DNA from: Caldifarciminota bacterium
Lineage (GTDB): Bacteria > Hydrothermota > E44-bin80
Direction: 5' to 3'
Assembly: GCA_023127905.1 (NCBI GenBank)
Contig: JAGMEZ010000255.1
Span: forward strand, 1-6,595
Length of the DNA stretch: 6,595 nucleotides
Positions 1 to 5,481 of this stretch are shown piece by piece; within the stretch, counting starts at the first letter, position 1; the number at the start of each line of letters is the position of its first letter. A program made the position numbers and the translations under genes. Below the pieces are notes generated by a model that had not been told where the DNA came from, did not search any database, and saw nothing but the letters and a program-made list of their open reading frames with translations.

Positions 1-1286
1 TGTTTCTGTGCTGGGATAATGTCAATTATTGGATATTTTGTTGATGAGTCAAATTCGGTAGAGTTTGCTCCGTCGAGCCCACAGATATTTCTTGCAAATT
101 CAATAGCCGCAAGTTGCAGACCGAGACATAGACCAAGAAAAGGAATCTTCTGTTTACGGGCAAATTCTATTGCTGCAATTTTCCCTTCAATTCCTGTTTT
201 GCCGAAACCTCCTGGTATAATGATTCCATCGTAGGATGAGAGTTTATTCAGGTTATTCTTGTTCTTTGTGAGGGTTTTGGAGTCCACCCATTCATTCTCT
301 ATTCTAACTCCGAGGTTCGCTCCGGCGTGAGTTAAGGCTTCTTTAATGGATATATAAACATCCTTGAGACTGTAATCTCCAATATCAAGGTACTTCCCTA
401 CTATTGCGATCTTTGTGCTTTTGCGGGGATGTTCTATGTTATTTACCAGTTTTTTCCAGTGTGTGAAATTCGCTTTTTTCTTTCTCTTTATACCGAATTT
501 CTTCAGTATCTTTAAGCCAAGTTTCTGTTCTTCGAAGTTCAAAGGGACCCTGTAGAGAGTAGAAATATCGGGTGCTGATATGACGAATTCTCTCTGTATA
601 TTTGCGTAAACCTCGATCTTGTTTTTCCTGACATCATCAAGTTCTTTTTTTGCCCTGCAAAGTATGATATCCGGAAATATCCCGTACTCGCTCAAACTTT
701 TGATGGCTTGCTGTGTGGGTTTTGTCTTCATCTCATTTATATGTGATGGTATAGGTAGATATGTAATTAGAATGTAAAGAATATTCTTTTTCCCGATCTG
801 CCTTTCAAGGCTTTTTGCAGCGAAAAGGAAAGGTATATTTTCGTAATCCCCAATTGTTCCACCGATTTCTACAAATGCGAAGTTAAAATTGAGGGAGGCA
901 GCTTTTATTCTTTTAAGAATTTCGTTCGGGATATGGGGGATGAACTGGACCGTTTTCCCGAGGAATTTTCCACTCCGCTCTTCTTGTATGACTGAATTGT
1001 ATATCTGTCCTGTTGTGATGTTGTTTGCCCTGGAGATGGTCTGTTCAAGAAATCTTTCGTAGTTGCCAAGATCCTGATCAATTTCCCCTCCATCGTCTGT
1101 GACCCAGACTTCTCCATGCTCCGTTGGTCTTAGTGTCCCTGCGTCGAGATTTATATAAGGGTCTATCTTGATAGCGGTAGTCGTGAAGCCGTACTCCTTG
1201 AGTATTCTTGCGACAGAAGCAGTTACAATTCCTTTTCCAACTCCACTAATGACCCCACCGACTATAAAGATATACTTTGTTTTCAA
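1..1286 (-). CDS. pyrG: CTP synthase (glutamine-hydrolysing), C-terminus cut off by window edge
   Basis: Makes CTP from UTP, ATP and glutamine, the last step of pyrimidine nucleotide synthesis, in the cytoplasm. My reading of the minus strand gives 428 uninterrupted codons from a TTG start at 1286. The usual length is about 530-550, so roughly 110 residues, including the His/Glu of the glutaminase triad, lie beyond base 1. The start is fixed by GGAGG at 1293-1297, 6 bases upstream, and by [19 protein letters not shown], which matches the family N-terminus. Visible motifs: P-loop-like [10 protein letters not shown] (residues 10-19), the Mg/nucleotide segment [26 protein letters not shown], the glutaminase oxyanion loop PGGFG (358-362) and nucleophile Cys387 in LGLCLGLQ, then ANSTEFD. 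The synthase-domain motifs ([27 protein letters not shown]) resemble eukaryotic and candidate-phylum enzymes more than the usual bacterial SSLGKG/DPGTMSP type. It has its own promoter and lies last in a purF-guaA-pyrG run. Confidence 0.96.
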   Translation of the reverse strand, partial: [428 protein letters not shown]

Positions 1287-1292
1287 ACACTT

Positions 1293-1297
1293 CCTCC
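1293..1297 (-). promoter_or_regulatory. Ribosome binding site that decides the pyrG TTG start
   Basis: GGAGG on the minus strand sits 6 bases before TTG at 1286. A GTG at 1290-1288 is closer but is in another frame, so this site supports the rare TTG start for pyrG. Confidence 0.8.
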
Positions 1298-1301
1298 AAT
1301 T

Positions 1302-1337
1302 TTAGCGGATAATATCAGCAAACTTTGTGTTTGTCAA
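1302..1337 (-). promoter_or_regulatory. Predicted sigma-70-type promoter of pyrG
   Basis: On the minus strand there is a perfect -35 box TTGACA (1337-1332), exactly 17 bases, then a -10 box TATTAT (1314-1309). Transcription should start near 1302-1304, in a run of four A residues (1303-1300). That leaves a leader of only about 16-18 bases carrying the GGAGG ribosome binding site. There is no room for a riboswitch or a leader-peptide attenuator. This is the best promoter match in the window. Confidence 0.8.
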
Positions 1338-1466
1338 CTTCTTTTCTTGAGATGTTCTAATGTATAATCATCATTTTAACTATATCTTTATTAATGATTT
1401 ACTTAAATAGATGCAATTGCATTTGCCAACTCTTTTGGAGAAGAACCATATTTTAATGATAGACTT

Positions 1467-2999
1467 TTACTCATACTCTATGGTTGCTGGTGGTTTTTGA
1501 GAAATATCAAAGAGCACCCGATTTACCCCATTCACCTGATTGACTATCTTGTTAGAGATCTTTTCTAAAATCCGATAAGGAATTCTTGCCCAATCAGCGG
1601 TCATACCATCTTTGGAGGTAACTGCTCTAAGGCTGACGATATATTCATATGTTCTCTTATCTCCCATTACACCTACTGCTCTAAAAGGCAGCAAAGCAGC
1701 AAAAGCTTGCCAGATATTGTCATACTGTTCTGTTTTCTTTAACTCGGAAATATATATATAATCTACTTCTCGCAAAATATCCAGCCTTTTCTTAGTTACT
1801 TCTCCTAAAATCCTGATTGCCAGTCCTGGACCTGGGAAAGGATGACGGCGAATAAGTTCCTCAGGAAGTTTCAATTCTTTTCCTAACTTTCTCACTTCAT
1901 CTTTATATAGTTCATGAAGAGGTTCAATGATTTTGAATTTCATATTATCAGGCAGTATAATATTGTGGTGACTTTTTATCTTAGATGCTGTCTTCGAAGG
2001 CTGAGCTGATTCTATACGGTCAGGGTATATTGTTCCCTGAGCCAGGAATTCTATTCTCGATTTCGATTGCAACTCCTTTGCTTTTTTCTCAAAGGTTTCT
2101 ATGAATATTCTACCTATTATCTTTCTTTTTTCTTCCGGATTTGTAATTCCCGATAACCTGCTTATGAATTCTTCACGTGCATTCACTATATAAAAATTCT
2201 TGAATCTCATTTTTCTTATAGTTTTCTTTACATCTATTACTTCGTTCTTTCTCATCAAACCTGTATCAACGAGAACACAGTATAAGTTATCCCCAATTAC
2301 TTCATGGAGCAATGTTGCTGATACTAAAGAATCAACACCTCCCGACAAAGCCATAATCACAGCTTTATTGTCCACCCGTTCCCTTATCTCTTTTTGCAGT
2401 CGTTTTTTATAATTTTTTACAGTCCAGTTTTTCTTTTCCATGCAGATATCGAAAATGAAATTAGATAGAATCTTCTTCCCTCTTAGTGTATGCACAACTT
2501 CGGGATGAAACTGAACTCCATAGAATTTCTCTATTTCGCTGCTAAAAGCAGCCACAGAGCACTGTGGGGTCCTGGCTATTACACTGAAATTTTTGGGTAA
2601 TCTTTCAACTTTGTCTCTATGTGATAGCCATACCTGTTCTTTTTCTGATAGACCTTTGAATAATCCTTTTCTATGCAGGAGAGTAATTGTTTCCTTGCCA
2701 TATTCACTTATTTTGCCTTTCTTGATCTTTCCGCCAGACATTTTAATAAGCAATTGATGACCATAACAGATACCTAAAATTGGGATCGATAGATGGAAGA
2801 TTTTTTTACTGCAACAAGGAGAATCTTCTTCATTGACGCTGGCAGGACCTCCTGATAAAATAATTCCTTTGGGATTTAGTACTTTAATTTCTGAATAGGT
2901 TGCATTAAAAGGAAGGATTTCTGCATAACTACCTAATTCTCGTATGCGCCGAGTAATTAAATGGGTAAATTGTCCACCAAAATTTAATACAACAATCAT
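1467..2999 (-). CDS. guaA: GMP synthase (glutamine-hydrolysing)
   Basis: Converts XMP to GMP using glutamine ammonia and ATP, the last step to guanine nucleotides, in the cytoplasm. The 510 residues are close to the family norm (E. coli 525) and appear complete. Domain order: class I glutaminase, about 1-190, with nucleophile Cys78 in ILGICYGHQ and His165/Glu167 in FHPEV; ATP-pyrophosphatase domain with P-loop SGGVDS (219-224); C-terminal dimerisation domain with HPFPGPGLAIRI (386-397) and the typical end KPPATIEYE. The ATG at 2999 gives the normal N-terminus (MIVVLNFGGQ). An in-frame TAA lies 9 bases upstream and there is no Shine-Dalgarno sequence. One oddity: the lid-loop segment after KSHHN reads IILP (346-350 region), where the usual sequence is VGGLP, so it is one residue shorter and lacks both glycines. 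The gene lies about 200 bases after purF on the same strand. Confidence 0.97.
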   Translation of the reverse strand: MIVVLNFGGQFTHLITRRIRELGSYAEILPFNATYSEIKVLNPKGIILSGGPASVNEEDSPCCSKKIFHLSIPILGICYGHQLLIKMSGGKIKKGKISEYGKETITLLHRKGLFKGLSEKEQVWLSHRDKVERLPKNFSVIARTPQCSVAAFSSEIEKFYGVQFHPEVVHTLRGKKILSNFIFDICMEKKNWTVKNYKKRLQKEIRERVDNKAVIMALSGGVDSLVSATLLHEVIGDNLYCVLVDTGLMRKNEVIDVKKTIRKMRFKNFYIVNAREEFISRLSGITNPEEKRKIIGRIFIETFEKKAKELQSKSRIEFLAQGTIYPDRIESAQPSKTASKIKSHHNIILPDNMKFKIIEPLHELYKDEVRKLGKELKLPEELIRRHPFPGPGLAIRILGEVTKKRLDILREVDYIYISELKKTEQYDNIWQAFAALLPFRAVGVMGDKRTYEYIVSLRAVTSKDGMTADWARIPYRILEKISNKIVNQVNGVNRVLFDISQKPPATIEYE

Positions 3000-3201
3000 T
3001 AAAGTTTAGGTTATTTATTGAAAAACAGTAAAAAATTCTCTTTTGACCTCATTCATAATTATAATGAGTCTTAAACAGCCCACTTTTTTTATCAAAACCT
3101 GTGAAAAAGAAGAATCTTTTCTGGTGAAAATGTCTCCCTCAAGTTAAATGTTAAAAATTTCCTGGATTATAACGTATATGTTAAAAAAAAGTAAGAAAAT
3201 G
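3000..3201. other. purF-guaA spacer
   Basis: This 202-base AT-rich spacer carries the inverted repeat at 3045-3070 and a 13-base stretch (AAACAGCCCACTT, 3073-3085) identical to the left arm region of the terminator at 4848-4880. The matching right arm is absent here; a run of T follows on the plus strand instead. There is no clear terminator after purF on the minus strand, so read-through into guaA is plausible. No gene is seen. Confidence 0.55.
3045..3070. promoter_or_regulatory. Imperfect inverted repeat upstream of guaA, possible operator over a weak -10
   Basis: GACCTCATT (3045-3053) pairs with AATGAGTC (3063-3070) with one bulged C, around an ATAATTAT core. On the minus strand it overlaps a TATAAT hexamer (3063-3058), which would give a guaA leader of about 50 bases, but no matching -35 box is present. 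The symmetric shape and position would suit a repressor site or a hairpin in the purF-guaA transcript. No assignment can be made from one copy. Confidence 0.3.
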
Positions 3202-4644
3202 CTATTGTTGAATATGTCTTTTACTCTCAATCCTGTCTTTTTCAATCTCTTTAAATTTGTTTTCAGAAACCTTTGTTGGATAGTTGCCATCAAAACAAGC
3301 TGTACAAAAGAACCTGAATTCATTTTTATTTCCAATCTGGAGAGAGGAGAGAAGAGCGTCCATTGTCTGATATACGAGTTTGTCACATCCAATGTTTTCT
3401 TTTATTTCAGCAATAGATTTTTCTTTAGCAATGAATTCATTCCTTATCTGCATATCTATACCATATAAACAAGGATATCTAAGGGGTGGAGAGTATGAGG
3501 CAAAATAGACTTTTCGAGCTCCTGCTATCCTCATAAGATTTACTATCTCTTTTGATGTATTCCCTCTCACAATACTATCATCAACGAGTAAGATATTCTT
3601 ACCGTCAATAACATTCCTTATCGGATTGAGTTTCTTTCTTACTGCGCTTATCCTCTGTGATTGTGATGACATAATGAATGTTCTAGCGATATATCTGTTT
3701 TTTATCAGACCTTCCCTGTAGTTTACAGCAATCTCTTCCGCAAGTGCCAGTGCTGCTGCTCTTGATGTATCGGGAATAGGAATTACGATATCAGGTTTAA
3801 TATTTTGTTTTTGAATCTCCTCGGCAAGTTTCTTTCCTAATCTGAATCGAGCTTCATAGACACTGATTCGGTCAATGATAGAATCAGGTCTGGCAAAGTA
3901 TATCCACTCAAATATGCAAGGTGAGTGAAAAGAATTGGTTAACTTTTTTCGACTGAAGTTCCCTTTTCGATCAATAAAGATTGCTTCACCAGGTAAAACA
4001 TCATTTATAATCTTATAACCAAGAATATCTAGGGCAACGCTCTCTGATGCAAAAGCAAAGGAATTCTCTTTTCTCCCAAAAATAAGAGGTTTAATACCAT
4101 GGGCGTCCCTGAAGGCAAGGAGACCATTTTCACCTATAATGGATATTACTGAATAGCTTCCTTGAATTGCATCGAAGGTTTTCTTTACGGCAGCAAAAAG
4201 ATTATTTACATTGAATTTTCCAAATCGTGAAAGTTGAGCTCCAAGGACATTAAGGATGAGTTCCGCATCGCAATCAGAGTTGATATATCTGAGTTCTTTC
4301 TTTTCAAGTTCAGTCTTTAATTCTCTATAGTTAATGACATTCCCGTTGTGAGCAAGAGCGATACCATAGGGTGAATTGATGTAAAATGGTTGTATTTCTG
4401 TTTCTTCATAAGTACCTATGGTAGGATATCTCACATGACCGATTGCTATATCCCCTTCTAATCGTGCCATATTTTTTTTATTAAAAACGTTCCGAACAAG
4501 ACCAATGCCTTTTTTGAGATTAAATTTTTTTCCGAATGTTATAGCCCCAGCTGCATCCTGACCTCTGTGCTGGATGGTTAGGAGTCCAGTTACAATTTCA
4601 TCAATTAGATTATCTTTTCCAATGATACCTAAAATTCCACACAT
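3202..4644 (-). CDS. purF: Amidophosphoribosyltransferase (glutamine PRPP amidotransferase)
   Basis: Transfers glutamine ammonia to PRPP to give phosphoribosylamine, the committed first step of purine synthesis, in the cytoplasm. The 480 residues match the family (B. subtilis about 476, E. coli 505). The N-terminal Ntn glutaminase begins MCGILG, so Cys2 becomes the catalytic N-terminus after removal of Met. HVRYPTIG (70-77), HNGN (99-102) and SDCDAE (123-128) follow. The PRPP-transferase domain carries the flexible-loop region RTFIMSSQSQR (321-331) and the PRPP motif ILLVDDSIVRGNT (351-363). Four cysteines, Cys243 (SPCIFEWIYF), Cys392 (YPCLYGID), Cys447 and Cys450 (CTAC), match the ligands of the [4Fe-4S] cluster known in B. 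subtilis PurF. An in-frame TAA two codons before the ATG rules out a propeptide. No Shine-Dalgarno sequence is seen. First gene of the minus-strand run purF-guaA-pyrG. Confidence 0.97.
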   Translation of the reverse strand: MCGILGIIGKDNLIDEIVTGLLTIQHRGQDAAGAITFGKKFNLKKGIGLVRNVFNKKNMARLEGDIAIGHVRYPTIGTYEETEIQPFYINSPYGIALAHNGNVINYRELKTELEKKELRYINSDCDAELILNVLGAQLSRFGKFNVNNLFAAVKKTFDAIQGSYSVISIIGENGLLAFRDAHGIKPLIFGRKENSFAFASESVALDILGYKIINDVLPGEAIFIDRKGNFSRKKLTNSFHSPCIFEWIYFARPDSIIDRISVYEARFRLGKKLAEEIQKQNIKPDIVIPIPDTSRAAALALAEEIAVNYREGLIKNRYIARTFIMSSQSQRISAVRKKLNPIRNVIDGKNILLVDDSIVRGNTSKEIVNLMRIAGARKVYFASYSPPLRYPCLYGIDMQIRNEFIAKEKSIAEIKENIGCDKLVYQTMDALLSSLQIGNKNEFRFFCTACFDGNYPTKVSENKFKEIEKDRIESKRHIQQ

Positions 4645-4662
4645 AGTTTACACTTTTTTTAA

Positions 4663-4698
4663 TATTGTTAGTTTAGAATAATATTCCTAGTAAGTCAA
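4663..4698 (-). promoter_or_regulatory. Predicted promoter of purF
   Basis: On the minus strand TTGACT (4698-4693) is followed after exactly 17 bases by TAAACT (4675-4670), a 5/6 and a 4/6 match to the sigma-70 boxes. Transcription would start near 4663 and give a leader of about 20 bases before the ATG at 4644. That is too short for a purine riboswitch, and no good ribosome binding site is present in it. Confidence 0.55.
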
Positions 4699-4730
4699 GT
4701 GAATTTTAAGAGTCTTTCCCATATTTGATG

Positions 4731-4767
4731 AAAAATTAGGAAAAAATTAGGGACAGCGCCACTTTTT
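4731..4767. repeat. A-rich direct repeat plus REP-like remnant
   Basis: AAAAATTAGG occurs twice in tandem (4731-4740 and 4742-4751). The second copy continues into TTAGGGACAGCGCCAC and closes with a T run at 4763-4767, so the unit has A and T runs at its two ends. From memory, 'TTAGGGACAG...' units of this form recur between genes in many bacterial genomes, often near REP-associated transposases. No transposase is present here, and the assignment to that class is tentative. Confidence 0.35.
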
Positions 4768-4775
4768 GAAGATAA

Positions 4776-4819
4776 GATTCCTTCGCGAAGGAAAGGCAAG
4801 AAGATAAACTCGTAATGAC
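4776..4819. repeat. Diverged intergenic repeat, copy 1
   Basis: The layout is GAT..CTTCGC (4781-4786), 21 bases, then ACTCGTAATGAC (4808-4819). Copy 2 at 4936-4978 has CTTCGC, the same 21-base gap and ACTCACAATGAC. By hand alignment about 28 of 39 bases agree from CTTCGC onward. Both resemble a widespread dispersed intergenic repeat with GATTGCTTCG and CTCGCAATGAC ends that I recall from many uncultured bacterial genomes. An internal palindrome CCTTCGCGAAGG spans 4780-4791 and would form a hairpin in this copy. Confidence 0.5.
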
Positions 4820-4847
4820 GAGGTTTACTGAATACTGATTATTTATG

Positions 4848-4880
4848 AAAAACAGCCCACTTAAGGGGGCTGTTTTTTCT
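4848..4880. terminator. Bidirectional intrinsic terminator
   Basis: An 11-base perfect stem, AAAAACAGCCC (4848-4858) with GGGCTGTTTTT (4867-4877), encloses an 8-base loop containing CTTAAG. Runs of T follow on both strands, so it could stop transcription either way. It lies between two divergent genes, where no terminator is needed for the annotated genes. It sits directly against the -35 box of the archease promoter and may insulate that promoter from upstream reading, or end an unrecognised transcript. Confidence 0.8.
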
Positions 4881-4915
4881 TGACTTTGTTATTATTATAA
4901 AGTAATATAATTTTT
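4880..4915 (+). promoter_or_regulatory. Predicted promoter of the archease-GHL10 operon
   Basis: TTGACT (4880-4885), 17 bases, then TAATAT (4903-4908), with start expected near 4915. A better -10 hexamer TATAAT at 4906-4911 would have a 20-base spacer, which is too long. The leader to the GTG at 5065 would be about 150 bases, and it includes repeat copy 2 and a hairpin. Confidence 0.5.
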
Positions 4916-4935
4916 AGTGAGTATTTGGCAAACAG

Positions 4936-4978
4936 GATACTTCGCATAAGACGAGCACGAAGAGTAACTCACAATGAC
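4936..4978. repeat. Diverged intergenic repeat, copy 2
   Basis: GATACTTCGC (4936-4945), a 21-base middle, then ACTCACAATGAC (4967-4978). It has the same spacing as copy 1 at 4776-4819 and is in the same orientation, with the terminator and archease promoter between them. If the predicted promoter is right, this copy is transcribed as part of the archease leader. Confidence 0.5.
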
Positions 4979-5001
4979 ACACCTTTTTGAAATGCAATGC
5001 G

Positions 5002-5037
5002 GTTGAGTGAATATTTACGACAAGACTTTTACTCAAC
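5002..5037 (+). promoter_or_regulatory. Hairpin in the archease leader
   Basis: GTTGAGTGAA (5002-5011) can pair with TTTACTCAAC (5028-5037), a 10-base stem with one G-U pair and a 16-base loop, ending 27 bases before the GTG start. No T run follows, so it is not a terminator. It could be an mRNA structure or a protein-binding inverted repeat (core GTTGAGT/ACTCAAC). Function unknown. Confidence 0.35.
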
Positions 5038-5064
5038 AACTGAGATTTGATCAGGTAAGAAACA

Positions 5065-5481
5065 GTGGCTGAATCAGGATATAGATTTATTGATCATCCA
5101 TCAGATGTTGGGATGTCTGTCAGTGGTGTGACGCTTGCAGAACTCTTTATCAATGCTGCAAAAGGAATGTTATCAGTGATATCAGAGCCAGCTCAAAAGA
5201 GGAAGAATTTATCAAAAAAAATGCATCTGGAAGAGGATTCACCGGAGGAGCTTCTTCATTCATATCTTTCTGAAATTCTCTGGTTTATATTTAAAGAAAG
5301 ATTTTTCCCGATAAACATAGTCATACAACAAATAAATGAAAACACTCTCGATGTAACATTTGAGGGAATGCGTTTGAGCGATGAAGAGATTTATTGTGAG
5401 GTTAAAGCAGTTACGTATCACCAGTTGAAAATTATTAACAATGGTAAAACCTGGTCTACAAAACTAATATTCGATGTTTAG
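5065..5481 (+). CDS. Archease, activator of the RNA ligase RtcB
   Basis: Archease family (MTH1598/TM1083-like): a small cytosolic protein that helps RtcB become guanylylated and turn over during RNA repair or tRNA ligation. The 138 residues are the normal size. Family marks: the N-terminal FIDHPSDVGMSVSG (8-21) with conserved His11 and Asp14, LAELFINAA (24-32), the hallmark EVKAVTYHQL (112-121) and the closing LIFDV with Asp137. The first and last aspartates belong to the family's metal site. The GTG start at 5065 is the first possible one after an in-frame TAA at 5056-5058 and has AGGT at 5053-5056, 8 bases upstream. Its stop overlaps the next gene by 8 bases, so the two are probably translationally coupled. 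No rtcB is in the window. Family assignment is firm; partnership with RtcB here is inferred. Confidence 0.94.
   Translation: MAESGYRFIDHPSDVGMSVSGVTLAELFINAAKGMLSVISEPAQKRKNLSKKMHLEEDSPEELLHSYLSEILWFIFKERFFPINIVIQQINENTLDVTFEGMRLSDEEIYCEVKAVTYHQLKIINNGKTWSTKLIFDV

Larger units (their letters stand above)
1287..1466. other. guaA-pyrG spacer with a 12-base perfect palindrome
   Basis: This 180-base spacer holds the pyrG promoter at its pyrG end and the 3' untranslated region of guaA at the other. A perfect palindrome ATGCAATTGCAT lies at 1411-1422. It is followed on neither strand by a run of T, so it does not look like an intrinsic terminator. I see no clear terminator for guaA here and no gene. 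Confidence 0.6.

Noticed and set aside
19..1117. Short open frames on both strands across the left end (for example 19-234 plus and 905-1117 minus)
   Set aside because: They lie in other frames of the intact pyrG reading frame and have no family-like sequence.
1407..1466. Plus-strand stretch reading DAIAFANSFGEEPYFNDRLL, considered as a gene remnant
   Set aside because: It is bounded by a stop just upstream, has no start, and continues into antisense guaA; protein-like appearance alone is not enough.
2200..2412. 70-codon plus-strand open frame inside guaA
   Set aside because: Antisense to the conserved P-loop region of guaA, with no ribosome binding site or recognisable motif.
3104..3121. 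Small hairpin (AAAAGA/TCTTTT) considered as the purF terminator
   Set aside because: The stem is only six weak A/T-rich pairs without a proper T run on the minus strand.
3144..3468. Open frames of 82 and 106 codons around the 3' end of purF
   Set aside because: Both overlap the conserved C-terminal cysteine region of purF in other frames, and their composition reflects the AT-rich spacer.
4645..4663. Purine riboswitch or attenuator upstream of purF
   Set aside because: The predicted leader is only about 20 bases, and no purine-aptamer sequence or attenuator is visible on the minus strand downstream of the promoter.
4776..4978. CRISPR array, considered because of two spaced repeats
   Set aside because: There are only two copies, diverged at about a quarter of positions, with a terminator and promoter between them instead of a spacer-sized gap, and no cas genes.
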